Shown one piece after another: positions 9,047-17,416 of a DNA stretch of 64,000 nucleotides; position 1 is the stretch's first letter, and each line of letters opens with the position of its first letter. The position numbers were made by a program, and so were the translations under genes. Source of the DNA: Sagittula marina. Its GTDB lineage: Bacteria > Pseudomonadota > Alphaproteobacteria > Rhodobacterales > Rhodobacteraceae. The notes beneath the pieces were generated by a model, which saw only the letters and a list, made by a program, of their open reading frames with translations, was not told the DNA's origin and did no database searches. The stretch spans positions 1-64,000 of the forward strand of contig NZ_JACIEJ010000004.1 in the NCBI RefSeq assembly GCF_014196795.1, given 5' to 3'.

Positions 9047-11027
9047 TCAATAGCCGTACTTGTCTTTGCGGTCACCAAAGGCCTTCTTCCCGCCCTCCAT
9101 CGTTTCGGTAATCTTGAAACAGATGTCGGTACTATCAATTGCACCGCTGCAACCTACGGTTCGCATTGCTTCCGGAGCAACATCCATGCCGACGACTAGC
9201 TCCGACGAACCATTTACAACGATGTTTGCGTTATGGCTTGCGAAGAAGATTTGTCTCCTTTGCTTGGCAGTATGAAGTTTGTCCGCGAGGACCGAAACGA
9301 TCTTGTTGTCGAGATCACCCTCGGGTTGATCAATCAGCAATGGACCGCCTGGTTGCTCCAATAGCATGAATAGTAGAGCCGCCGCACGCTGCCCTTCCGA
9401 GGCCTTGTCGAACGAAATCGGCCGATCTTCATCACAGTAAAACAGGGAAATGGCCGGAGCTGGAACCGCCGTGGCCATCACCTCAACTCGCTGCAGATCA
9501 AGCAAAGTCAGAAAGCTAGAAAGCGCCTTGTCTGTGACCCCAAGCGTGTCCGACAGATTGACGCAGTCCGGTCCTCCTCCTGTCGCAGACGTAGAAGAAG
9601 ACATTTGGCGCCAACGAAGTGCATTAAGACAATCATCCAAAATTGCCTCTAGTACGTCCCATACGCCCTTCGCCGCGATTGCATCCGTTAGCTTTTGGTA
9701 GCGAGTCGCAGTTTGCGAACCGGTTCTTGCCATTAAGCTGTCTGCAGCCTCAGTTATCTCGGATAGATCACCTTCAAGTTCCACTTCTGCCTCAACCCGG
9801 TTGTCAGAAAGCTCCTCGATCATATCCGCCCAGGTTTTAGTCTTGGCAGCCCTCTGCGTGACCTTCGCCTTGAGGTCGTTGAGACATTCCTCAAGTTTTT
9901 TGGTGCCTGCTTCGGTAGAAGGCATGTCAACTTTCAGTTCCTCGATTTTGGCATCAAGCTCGCGCAACTCCTCTTTCAATCTGACGATCTGATCTGTGGC
10001 AGCCTTGTGCTCAGTTAGCTTTTCCATAACCAGATTACGTTCCGTCCGCGCGGCCTCTAAGCTCTGCGACAATTCCATTCCGGAAAGCGAAACCTTTTCT
10101 GAACTCTCGGTCAGCTCTTCTACCAGAGCATTGACGCCATCGACCAGTATCTTGGAGAAGTCTGCGTATGCGTTATTGAACCCCTGAGCCTCCTCAGTGG
10201 ACTGAATAAACGTGGGAGAAGCTTCGACTTTCCTTTTTAGATCAACCAATGCATCCAAAGCAGATTGAGCATGCTTTTCACATGTGCCCCGCAAGCCATC
10301 CTGAACAACAAGAGCATCAAAACGCACAATTTTTTGTCGATCTTCCTCTGGTAGTTCAGGCAGATTTTCCCCAAGGGCCTGAATACGTTGCGTCAAAGAA
10401 CCCTTTTGCATTGATAGCTTGTGCAGCTCGGCCTCTGCTTCCCAAGCTGCCGAAAGGTCCTGAAGCGCAACTCGAACCTCTCGCTTTCCTGCCTCGACCT
10501 GACGAGCCATGTTGTCGTCATCTATTTTGTACTGCGGATCAACAAATTGAAGCAAACCGGACAGTTGAGCTTTCTGTTTCGTCTTCTTTCCAATCTCTGA
10601 AAGTTCACCCTGACTGTAAACAACCCCAGGAAACAACGACCTTAAGTCTTTGAGAGACACCTGTTTTTTACTGCCATCAGGGTAAGTGACAACCGGGCTA
10701 TAGGAACTTTGCGGACCACGATGGATTGCGAATTTGGCCCCATCTTGAAGTATGTCCAACTCGATGGAGGCAGACGGCTTTAGGAGCGTATCCTGAATCA
10801 GACTCTCTAAACGATCTTGCCCGGAATAATCTCCTTTCTTAAGATCATTGCAGCTTCTTCCAAGACCGAATGCTATGTACTCCAATAGAGTGCTTTTCCC
10901 ACTCCCACATCCTCCAATAGTGGAGTTCAGCTCGGAACTAATATTTAGATCAATTTTTGGAAAATATCCGATCCGGAAACTCGAACTGCCGTGATCGAAA
11001 CTGAAGTCAAGACCGGTGGGTGCAGAG
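9047..11027 (-). CDS. SMC/RecN-like ATPase portion of a frameshifted PHP-ATPase
   Basis: This frame is open from about 11038 to 9047. It encodes Walker A GGCGSGKST (about 10903), long coiled-coil segments, the ABC-signature-like region SEGQRAAALLF, Walker B LLIDQPEGDLD and the H-loop FASHN. The first ATG at 10885 lies after Walker A, so separate translation would give a dead ATPase. The real start is the PHP gene upstream, one frame away. Removing two bases from the TCTCT repeat at 11024-11028 joins the two into one protein of about 940 residues. Composition is more AT-rich than the neighbours, suggesting transfer. Databases label this architecture TrlF-type, as I recall. Similar PHP/ABC-ATPase pairs are suspected in defence or tRNA damage; that is inference. 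Confidence 0.75.
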
Positions 11028-11877
11028 ATATTCGCGACCTATGCCCGAGGTAGGCTTGCCTCACCGCCTCAGCAGTAGGGCTAGCCATTTTCATCCAGCA
11101 GTCATTCTTGCCCAAATTCTTGAAATCTGCCGTGCGAGAATCGGAAGTCGGCAATGGATATACGTACCTCGAACCCCGATCATTTTCCTTTCCGGATAAG
11201 CGCCTTTTGGCCTTTCCACCCAGATTATTGATGTTCTGCCCATTGTCCAAGTAACTACCGACGTAAGGCATTCTAGCGAAGTCAGCATGCGCCCCATTTT
11301 TAAGTACAGTATGTTGTCCGCCATCCGAAACATTGGGCACAACTATATATCTGCCCTTTAGCTCATCGACTTTGTCCAAAACCGCGGCAACATCAGGATA
11401 GTGGTGCCCAAGCTGCGTGACCGCAGGGCCTTGTTTAGCTTTTTCTTTCTGTGCAGGCTTGATAATTCCAAGTTTAGACTGAGCTTCCGACAGCCACTCG
11501 TCGCTTAAATCTGCGTCGAAGATGATTAAACACTGCACGCCACCGTGACAGGTGAGCTCCATGCCGGGCAGGAACCATAAATCAAAATCGGGGTCTTCCA
11601 GTTTTCGGTCGGATATTGCCCGCTTGATAAATGGTACCATCACCATTTCGTGGTGATCAGTGACGGCGATCACTTCGAGGCCTCGAATACTGCACATTAT
11701 TACAAACTCGTTGGCCCACTCCTGCCGTTCCCGGTTTACGTCGTCCATCGTCGCAGGACTGCCGTTTAGATCATCGTTCTCGCCTACGGGTCTCTGCCCC
11801 TTCCAGTTCGGATCGCGCGGTGTGTGAACCTGAAAATCGCATTTGCGCCAATACGCATAGTTCATGTGATGACCCAT
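10945..11877 (-). CDS. PHP phosphoesterase domain portion of the same frameshifted gene
   Basis: The frame encodes CDFQVHTPRD near the start and AVTDHHEM near residue 75, the first two metal-binding motifs of the PHP phosphoesterase superfamily. A metal-dependent nuclease or phosphatase core follows, up to GHRSRIS. After that the frame drifts into unrelated residues and stops at 10945, while the continuation (APTGLDFSF) is found one frame over. ATG at 11865 is an alternative start to 11877. This is the N-terminal third of a PHP-SMC ATPase; see the ATPase entry. It could be a pseudogene, a reversible slippage allele or a sequencing error. Confidence 0.75.
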   Translation of the reverse strand: MGHHMNYAYWRKCDFQVHTPRDPNWKGQRPVGENDDLNGSPATMDDVNRERQEWANEFVIMCSIRGLEVIAVTDHHEMVMVPFIKRAISDRKLEDPDFDLWFLPGMELTCHGGVQCLIIFDADLSDEWLSEAQSKLGIIKPAQKEKAKQGPAVTQLGHHYPDVAAVLDKVDELKGRYIVVPNVSDGGQHTVLKNGAHADFARMPYVGSYLDNGQNINNLGGKAKRRLSGKENDRGSRYVYPLPTSDSRTADFKNLGKNDCWMKMASPTAEAVRQAYLGHRSRISLHPPVLTSVSITAVRVSGSDIFQKLI

Positions 11878-12252
11878 TTCTTCGTAGTGAGGCTATTCGC
11901 CCTATAGTGGCAGGCGCAGAGTAGGTTCGCCACGCCGTTTCCGCAATCACATAGCGGTCCATGTGTAATCTTTCGCTCGTAGTGATTCGGCTTGTGCCGC
12001 CGCGACGCTTGTCAAGCAAATGTGGCACGGCCACGCGACCAGATGTGCTTTAAAAGTGAGACGCCTTTTAGGCCTGCAACTATGCCTATGGTTTCTTTCC
12101 CAAAAATATCGGCCACATGTGCTTTAATGCGCCGCAGTGAAAGCAAGTAAATGTAGCAAATTCAAAGCTTTACATACCAGTCCGGATTGGCTCATGCTTT
12201 TGATCATCAACAAATTCGATCTGCCAGACACATTCTCCGAAAGGGTTTGAAC
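11878..12252. other. Intergenic region between the PHP-ATPase and the recombinase module
   Basis: About 375 bp of relatively AT-rich DNA between divergent genes. I see no open frame of interest. It probably carries the two promoters for the divergent modules. Confidence 0.4.
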
Positions 12253-12531
12253 ATGCCTCAAAACGGTTCGAACAATGTCCCATCCGGCGCAAAACGGATC
12301 CGTTCCATTCGGCCCTCGAATGCCACAGACAAAGTGCTGGATAACGACACGCGATCAGACCTCGACTGCAGGGAAACCATCAGCGCGATCATTGGGGCTT
12401 TCATCGACATCGCGTTCGGCCGTTCGGCCACTGACCTAGCTCAAGAGGCTGCAAAGGAGAATATAGAACTTTCGCAAACTATTAGTTCATTTCATCGCAA
12501 CCGCACAAAAACCAAAGAGGAGAAGAACTGA
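12253..12531 (+). CDS. Small protein of unknown function upstream of a serine recombinase
   Basis: A 92-residue, charged, mostly helical protein, with AAGGG seven bases before the ATG at 12253. A longer frame from 12187 has no ribosome site. Its stop overlaps the recombinase start (TGATG at 12529-12533), so the two are translationally coupled. I do not recognise the family. Small proteins translated with large serine recombinases are sometimes directionality factors or DNA-binding partners, but nothing in the sequence proves this. Confidence 0.6.
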   Translation: MPQNGSNNVPSGAKRIRSIRPSNATDKVLDNDTRSDLDCRETISAIIGAFIDIAFGRSATDLAQEAAKENIELSQTISSFHRNRTKTKEEKN

Positions 12532-13223
12532 TGCCTCCGGAATCCAATCCAACCAAATGCATTATTTACACGCGCGTGTCTTCGCAAAAACAAGTAAATG
12601 AAGGCTCCGGTCTTGGCAGTCAGGAACGCACCTGCCGTGATTATGCGGAAAGGCAAGGCTACGAAGTAATCGAAGTTGCGGCTGATGTCATTTCCGGGAG
12701 GAAAGCAGAGAGACCGGGTATGCAAGCATTGCTTCACTCTTTGGGTGACTTAAAACACAATACAGAGAAGTGTGTGGTTATTGTCGATGACATCTCGCGA
12801 TTTGCTCGTGATGTTTCTACTCATACAGCATTGCGGGACAAAATTGTCTCCCTTGGTGCTAAGATTGAAAGCCCAACCGTTAAATTTGGCCACGATGCGT
12901 CAGGCAAATTTATGGAACTGATCATGGCTGCTATCGCGGAGCACGACAGCGCTCACAACGCGGAACGTTCGCACAGGCGCACGGTGTCTCGACTCAAGCT
13001 AGGGTTCTGGACTTTCTCTTCTCCCCTCGGCTACGATTATACCAAAGCGCCCGGAGGCGGAAAACTGCTCGTTCGCATTGAACCGTTGGCGACACATATA
13101 CAGGGAGCATTGCAGGGATTCGCCGACGGACGATTTCAATCCCCGGGTGAAGTTAAACGACTTCTCGAAAGCAAACCAGATTTTCCGAAAAAAACAAACG
13201 GGGAAAGCTGCACTACGATCTGA
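12531..13223 (+). CDS. Large serine recombinase, catalytic half (frameshifted)
   Basis: The protein begins with the resolvase/invertase catalytic domain: IIYTRVSSQKQ contains the nucleophilic Ser, followed by GLGSQERTCRDYA and the DDISRFARD segment. A recombinase domain begins (PLGYDYTK...), but the frame then ends at 13223. The downstream gene continues the same protein in the -1 frame. Adding one A to the seven-A run at 13188-13194 restores FPKKNKRGKLHYDLIKR and the rest. Large serine recombinases integrate or excise phages and islands. It lies next to the 3' end of tRNA-Leu. Confidence 0.85.
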   Translation: MPPESNPTKCIIYTRVSSQKQVNEGSGLGSQERTCRDYAERQGYEVIEVAADVISGRKAERPGMQALLHSLGDLKHNTEKCVVIVDDISRFARDVSTHTALRDKIVSLGAKIESPTVKFGHDASGKFMELIMAAIAEHDSAHNAERSHRRTVSRLKLGFWTFSSPLGYDYTKAPGGGKLLVRIEPLATHIQGALQGFADGRFQSPGEVKRLLESKPDFPKKTNGESCTTI

Positions 13224-13936
13224 TTAAGCGGATGCTTACCAACCCTTTGTATGCAGGCCATTTAGAATATCCCAAATGGGGAGTTGAGCTTACTAAAGCT
13301 CAGCATGAACCCCTCATAAGTTACTCGACTTTCTTGATTATTCAGGACCGTTTGAAGGGACGCGCGACTGCACCTGTCAGGAAAGACATTAGCGCAGACT
13401 TCCCATTGCGTGGCTTTTTGATCTGTGAGGCATGTGGGTATCCCTTGACTGCGTGCTGGGCGCGAGGCCGTAGCGGCAAGAAAAACCCCTACTACCTCTG
13501 CCAACACCGAGGCTGCTCTGATAAAGGCAAATCGATACCGCGCGAGGAGCTGGAGCAGCTCTTCGGAGACCTACTGAAAAAGCTGGTCCCCACCCAACAG
13601 ACGTTTCAGCTTGCGGAAAACATGTTCAAGGCAGCGTGGGAGGAGCGGCGGCTTACTGTCCTGTCTGAGAAGAAGGAGTGGCTTGCGAAAGCGAAACGGC
13701 TCGAAAAAAACATCGACAGCTTGATTGAGCGCCTAGTTCAAACCAGCGATGAGCGTATCCAAGCAGCCTATGAAAAGCGCTTGGCTGAGCTGCATCAAGA
13801 ACGGGCGATTGCTGAGGAGGCAGCAGCCTCTGTAGCGCTTCCCGACCAATCGTACGAGGAAATGTTCGAACACGCTATGGTTTTTCTCTCAAACCCGTAC
13901 AAAATTTGGGAAAATGGCCAGCTACAAACCAAGTGA
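13196..13936 (+). CDS. Large serine recombinase, DNA-binding and coiled-coil half (frameshifted)
   Basis: This frame begins inside the upstream fragment (KRGKLHYDLIKR) and has its own ATG at 13232 (MLTNPLYAG). It contains the recombinase domain end, a zinc ribbon with Cys pairs (CEACGYPLTACW and CQHRGC) and a long coiled coil near 13660-13830, the standard C-terminal half of a large serine integrase. Alone it lacks the catalytic serine. It forms one broken gene with 12531-13223. Confidence 0.8.
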   Translation, partial: KRGKLHYDLIKRMLTNPLYAGHLEYPKWGVELTKAQHEPLISYSTFLIIQDRLKGRATAPVRKDISADFPLRGFLICEACGYPLTACWARGRSGKKNPYYLCQHRGCSDKGKSIPREELEQLFGDLLKKLVPTQQTFQLAENMFKAAWEERRLTVLSEKKEWLAKAKRLEKNIDSLIERLVQTSDERIQAAYEKRLAELHQERAIAEEAAASVALPDQSYEEMFEHAMVFLSNPYKIWENGQLQTK

Positions 13937-13982
13937 TCAGTGCTGAGGTTGGTGTTTTCAGAACCCTTAGTGGTAGGCAGGC

Positions 13983-14004
13983 TTTCCGGTCTTCAAACCG
14001 GAAA
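13983..14004. repeat. Short inverted repeat between recombinase and tRNA-Leu
   Basis: TTTCCGGT and ACCGGAAA form a perfect 8-bp dyad around a 6-base centre. There is no T-run on the proper side for either flanking transcript, so a terminator is not clearly supported. Its place between a serine integrase and a tRNA 3' end makes a recombination-site component possible. Confidence 0.4.
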
Positions 14005-14057
14005 AACCACCATACCATTCAAGGCCTTATCGCTCATCCAAACCATGGATGGCAATC

Positions 14058-14141
14058 TGGTACCCAAGGCCGGACTCGAACCGGCACGCCTCGCGGCGGG
14101 GGATTTTGAATCCCCTGCGTCTACCATTCCGCCACTTGGGC
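14058..14141 (-). tRNA. tRNA-Leu (anticodon CAA)
   Basis: On the minus strand an 84-nt type II tRNA can be folded. The acceptor stem is GCCCAAG / CTTGGGT with encoded CCA. The anticodon stem GGGGA/TCCCC encloses TTCAAAA, giving anticodon CAA. There is a long variable arm, and the T arm contains GGTTCGAGTCC. Its 3' end faces the serine recombinase module, a common place for island integration. Confidence 0.97.
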
Positions 14142-14342
14142 CCTTTGATGCGCACCATGTAACCGCGTTGCATCGCGGCGTAAAGAGGTTTTGAGCATAT
14201 CCTTGACGCTCCTTCGACTGCATGGTTGTTGCCGGCCAATGACCCTGCGGAGAACGGTTGAGGCAACGCTGGACATGCGACGCCATCGCGCCAGGACCTT
14301 GAACTCCGCGGTCTGACCCAATGCTTGAAAAAGGCGAACTGC

Positions 14343-14981
14343 ATGACGGATCTACCTCATAGCGAAGGCACCGCGATTTCCGATCGTCTCGACATGCTCG
14401 TCCTGGACGCACAAGCCTTGGCCGGACAAGGCGAGAGCGCTGCCGTGACCCTGGAGTGGGTGCTGGCGCAGCTGCATGAGCGGGCATTTGGCCTGTTCCT
14501 GCTGATCCTCGCCCTGCCCTGCTGCATCCCGTTTCTTTATGGCATTCCGCAAGTTGTCGCCCTGCCGCTGATGTTTGTCTCCGCGCAAATTCTGGCCGGG
14601 CGGCAAACGCCATGGCTGCCGGGCAAACTTGGGGCGCGCAGTGTGTCTTCCGAGGGGCTTGCCAACCTGGCCAAGCGCGCCGGCCCCTGGTTGCGCCGGA
14701 TCGAGGCGATCAGCCGCCCCCGCCTTGGCACACTGACCCGCGCCCCGGCGGACAGGCTGGTCGGTCTGGCGCTGGTGCTGTTCAGCGCCTCGATTCTCGT
14801 GCCGCTGCCGGGGACAAACACCGTGCCGGGATTTGCCGTCGTCGTGGTCGCCATGGGCCTGCTGCAACGCGATGGGCTGCTTGTCATTGTCGGCACGGTT
14901 CTTGGCACGGCGTGGATCGGCACGCTTCTGTTTGCCGGGGCGACGCTGGTCAGCCTTATCCGGTCATGGCTTGGCGTCTGA
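14343..14981 (+). CDS. ExoD-family inner-membrane protein
   Basis: A 212-residue protein with a soluble N-terminal stretch (LEWVLAQLHERAFGLFLLILALPCCIPF) and several membrane helices, matching the ExoD family linked in rhizobia to exopolysaccharide synthesis. Its exact role is unknown. I chose ATG 14343; an ATG six codons earlier has no upstream ribosome site, while AAGG lies about nine bases before 14343. A dsbB gene follows about 96 bp downstream on the same strand. Confidence 0.75.
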   Translation: MTDLPHSEGTAISDRLDMLVLDAQALAGQGESAAVTLEWVLAQLHERAFGLFLLILALPCCIPFLYGIPQVVALPLMFVSAQILAGRQTPWLPGKLGARSVSSEGLANLAKRAGPWLRRIEAISRPRLGTLTRAPADRLVGLALVLFSASILVPLPGTNTVPGFAVVVVAMGLLQRDGLLVIVGTVLGTAWIGTLLFAGATLVSLIRSWLGV

Positions 14982-15077
14982 ACCGTCAAACGATCATTGC
15001 ACAGACGGGTTTGTGATTTGCATCGCGCTTCCCCCCAAGGCAACCAACCCAAAAGACGCGGACCAAACGAGATCCCA

Positions 15078-15545
15078 ATGACCCTGAACAGACGCTTTCT
15101 CACCGCCCTTGCCACCGCCATGTCGATCTCGCTGATCGTCGGTGCGCTCGCGTTTCAACACATCGGCGGGATGCCACCCTGCAAGCTTTGCTACTGGCAG
15201 CGATATGGCCACTGGGGCGCGATTGCCTTCGGCGCGCTGGCCCTGGTCATTCCGAACCGCGTTCTGCTGGGTCTGGCGGCGGTCTCGGCGGCGGCTTCCT
15301 CTGCCATCGGCGCCTATCACACAGGCGTGGAACGCAAGTGGTGGGAGGGCCCGACCTCCTGCACCGGCACAGATGTGGGCAGCCTGTCCACCGATGAGCT
15401 GTTCGACAAGATCATGTCTGCCCCGGTCATTCGCTGCGACGAGATCCCGTGGGACATGTTCGGCCTGTCGATGGCAAATCTGAATGTTCTGGCCTCTGCG
15501 GTGATCGCGCTGATCTTTATCGCTGCGATCCGCGCAAAGGCTTGA
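15078..15545 (+). CDS. dsbB: Disulfide bond formation protein B
   Basis: This 155-residue inner-membrane protein has four hydrophobic helices. The first periplasmic loop carries PCKLCYWQR, the CxxC that passes electrons to quinone. The second loop carries SCTG and a later Cys in VIRCDEIPW, the pair that reoxidises DsbA. It keeps the periplasmic oxidase DsbA oxidised. No dsbA is in the window. I prefer ATG 15078 because the residues upstream are not DsbB-like. Confidence 0.85.
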   Translation: MTLNRRFLTALATAMSISLIVGALAFQHIGGMPPCKLCYWQRYGHWGAIAFGALALVIPNRVLLGLAAVSAAASSAIGAYHTGVERKWWEGPTSCTGTDVGSLSTDELFDKIMSAPVIRCDEIPWDMFGLSMANLNVLASAVIALIFIAAIRAKA

Positions 15546-15710
15546 CCACACAGCGGAATTTCTGCCCTATATCTTCGGTTTAGCCCCCTGAACCAAAGTT
15601 CAAGGCGCGGCAAACACCCCTTGCGCCCAATATCCGCCGCGCCCCGACCCTGCCATCTGTTCCCCAGCCACAGGCACCACCGCCTGTCGCCTTAACAGAT
15701 GGAGCTTCTC

Positions 15711-15962
15711 ATGAACCGCATTATCCTGTCCGGCGCGCTCGCCGCCTTGCTTGCCGCCCCTGCCTTTGCATCCGACGACGACCTCGTTCTGGATGACGCC
15801 ATGCGCACCCGCATCACCGAACAGCTGACCGCAGAGGGCTACGAGGTCGGCAAGATCAAGATCGAAGATGGCGAATACGAAGCCTACGCCAAGAAGGACG
15901 GCCACCGCTACGAGGTCTTCCTTGATGCCGATCTGAACGTCACCCACACCAAGGACGACTGA
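15711..15962 (+). CDS. Secreted PepSY-domain protein
   Basis: An 83-residue protein with a signal peptide (about 18 residues, cleavage near AFA-SDD) and one PepSY-like domain (ITEQLTAEGYEVGKIKIEDGEYEAYA, shown here as one segment in parts: ITEQL, YEVGKIKIEDG, YEVFLDADL). GGAG at 15701-15704 fixes the start at 15711. It precedes a cytochrome b561 gene by 62 bp. PepSY/cytochrome b561 pairs are often found together in proteobacteria, suggesting a periplasmic partner or sensor for that redox protein. Confidence 0.75.
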   Translation: MNRIILSGALAALLAAPAFASDDDLVLDDAMRTRITEQLTAEGYEVGKIKIEDGEYEAYAKKDGHRYEVFLDADLNVTHTKDD

Positions 15963-15974
15963 TCCCCTCGGCCT

Positions 15975-16004
15975 GCCGGGGGCGACGTGCCCCCGGCCCT
16001 TTCG
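15975..16004 (+). terminator. Hairpin after PepSY gene
   Basis: GCCGGGGGC / GCCCCCGGC form a 9-bp stem (15975-15983 and 15989-15997) with a 5-base loop, followed by a weak CCTTTC tail. It is probably an attenuating terminator or an mRNA-stabilising hairpin before the cytochrome gene. Confidence 0.5.
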
Positions 16005-16024
16005 TATCTGTCAGGAGCCTGCGC

Positions 16025-16564
16025 ATGACACACCACCGCGTCTGGGACCCCTTCATCCGGGTCTTTCACTGGAGCGTCGTCACGCTCTTTTTCGCCAATG
16101 CCTTCGTCGTCGATGACGACAGCAAATTGCACCACTATGTCGGCTATGCGGTTGCGGCGGCGCTGGTGCTGCGGCTGGCGTGGGGTCTGATTGGCCCGAC
16201 CTACGCCCGCTTTGCCCAATTCGCGCCATCCCCCGCCGGCGTCACGGCGCAACTGTCCGATATGGCCACCGGGCGCAAACGCGCGCATCTGGGCCATACG
16301 CCGCTTGGGGCCTTGATGATCTTCAACCTGCTGCTCTCGCTCGCGGGAATCGCGTTGACCGGCTACCTGATGACCACCGATATGTTCTGGGGCGTCGCAT
16401 GGCCCGAAGACCTTCACGAAGCGCTGGTGACGTGGACCGAAATCTCGGTCGTGCTGCACGTGGTGGCCGTGATCTGGGAAAGCCGCCGCACCGGCGTCAA
16501 TCTGCCGCGTGCCATGGTCACGGGTATCAAGGACATTCCGGACGGTCTACAGATCGAACCATGA
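16025..16564 (+). CDS. Cytochrome b561-type diheme membrane protein
   Basis: A 179-residue protein starting RVWDPFIRVFHWSVV, with His residues in helices 1, 2 and 4 (FHWSVV, KLHHYVGYA, ISVVLHVVAV) that match the heme ligands of the bacterial cytochrome b561/Ni-hydrogenase b-type family. It probably transfers electrons between the quinone pool and a periplasmic partner. Its stop overlaps the next start (ATGA at 16561-16564), so the downstream regulator is translationally coupled. Confidence 0.85.
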   Translation: MTHHRVWDPFIRVFHWSVVTLFFANAFVVDDDSKLHHYVGYAVAAALVLRLAWGLIGPTYARFAQFAPSPAGVTAQLSDMATGRKRAHLGHTPLGALMIFNLLLSLAGIALTGYLMTTDMFWGVAWPEDLHEALVTWTEISVVLHVVAVIWESRRTGVNLPRAMVTGIKDIPDGLQIEP

Positions 16565-17094
16565 CCCGACATGCTCCCTATGGCCTGATGATCCTGATTG
16601 CCGCGCAATTGCTTTGCGCGGTGTTCTTCCTCGGTGATGTGGTGGCAGACGGGCTGGAGGCAGGCTGGCCGCATTTCATGGATTGGCACTTCGGTGTGGA
16701 GGCGCTGGCCGCCCTCGCGCTGATCGCCGGGGTCGGCTTTGAGATCCGCACACTCATGGCCCTACTGCGACGCGAAGCCCATCTGAAAGAACAGCTTGGC
16801 CTTGCCGCTGGCGCGTTCCACGAGATCGTCACCCAGCGCTTTGCCGATTGGGGGCTGACCCCTTCCGAGCAGGACGTGGCGCTGTTTACGCTGAAGGGCC
16901 TCGCCATCCCGGAGATCGCAACCCTGCGCGGCAGCGCCGAAGGCACGGTAAAGGCCCATCTCGGCGGCATCTACCGCAAGGCTGGCGTCAACAGTCGCGG
17001 GGCATTCCTCGCCCTGTTCATCGAGGACCTCATGACGCAGCCCGCCGATCCCGTGCCACACCACCCCACGCCGGTTTCGCCCACAGGGACGTGA
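16561..17094 (+). CDS. Membrane-anchored LuxR-type HTH regulator
   Basis: A 177-residue protein with two hydrophobic N-terminal helices (about residues 8-26 and 45-66), a linker helix and a C-terminal LuxR/GerE HTH (LTPSEQDVALFTLKGLAI, then TVKAHLGGIYRKAGV). Membrane-tethered LuxR proteins of this size are common and unnamed. Coupled translation with the cytochrome b561 and proximity to a PepSY protein suggest it reports on envelope redox state. That is inference. Confidence 0.75.
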   Translation: MTRHAPYGLMILIAAQLLCAVFFLGDVVADGLEAGWPHFMDWHFGVEALAALALIAGVGFEIRTLMALLRREAHLKEQLGLAAGAFHEIVTQRFADWGLTPSEQDVALFTLKGLAIPEIATLRGSAEGTVKAHLGGIYRKAGVNSRGAFLALFIEDLMTQPADPVPHHPTPVSPTGT

Positions 17095-17145
17095 CAGCGC
17101 AGCAAACCTCTGCCATGACCAGACCGACCTGACGGAGCACGCCTC

Positions 17146-17289
17146 ATGACCAATCAACTCGCCATCGTGCTGGGGCTGATGATCGCCCTCCTCTTTGGTG
17201 TCGATTTTTTGATGTTCGACGGCGAAGGCACTCTGTTCCTCGCGCGAAAGCTGTATTGGCTCATTGACTACCTCGCCTTCTGGCGGTGA
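17146..17289 (+). CDS. Small single-helix membrane protein
   Basis: A 47-residue frame (MTNQLAIVLGLMIALLFG at the start) with GGAG eight bases before the ATG. It has one membrane helix followed by a short amphipathic tail ending DYLAFWR. The ribosome site and position between the LuxR-type gene and gap support a real small gene. The function is unknown. Confidence 0.6.
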   Translation: MTNQLAIVLGLMIALLFGVDFLMFDGEGTLFLARKLYWLIDYLAFWR

Positions 17290-17340
17290 CACTGATGTGC
17301 ATACGCGTCGCTCGGGTTGACTTTGACGCCGGTAGATGCA

Positions 17341-17354
17341 TGTTAGCGCTAAAC
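17341..17354 (+). promoter_or_regulatory. LacI-type palindrome upstream of gap
   Basis: TGTTAGCGCTAAAC contains the perfect palindrome TTAGCGCTAA, 63 bp before the gap start. It resembles the operator of CceR, a LacI-family regulator of central carbon metabolism known from Rhodobacter sphaeroides (from memory). A related site lies upstream of eno. Confidence 0.55.
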
Positions 17355-17416
17355 AAAACGCCGTATCGCATCCTCCGCGACTTCGGCCCTTCTGATCATC
17401 GAAAGGGGAGCCTCCC

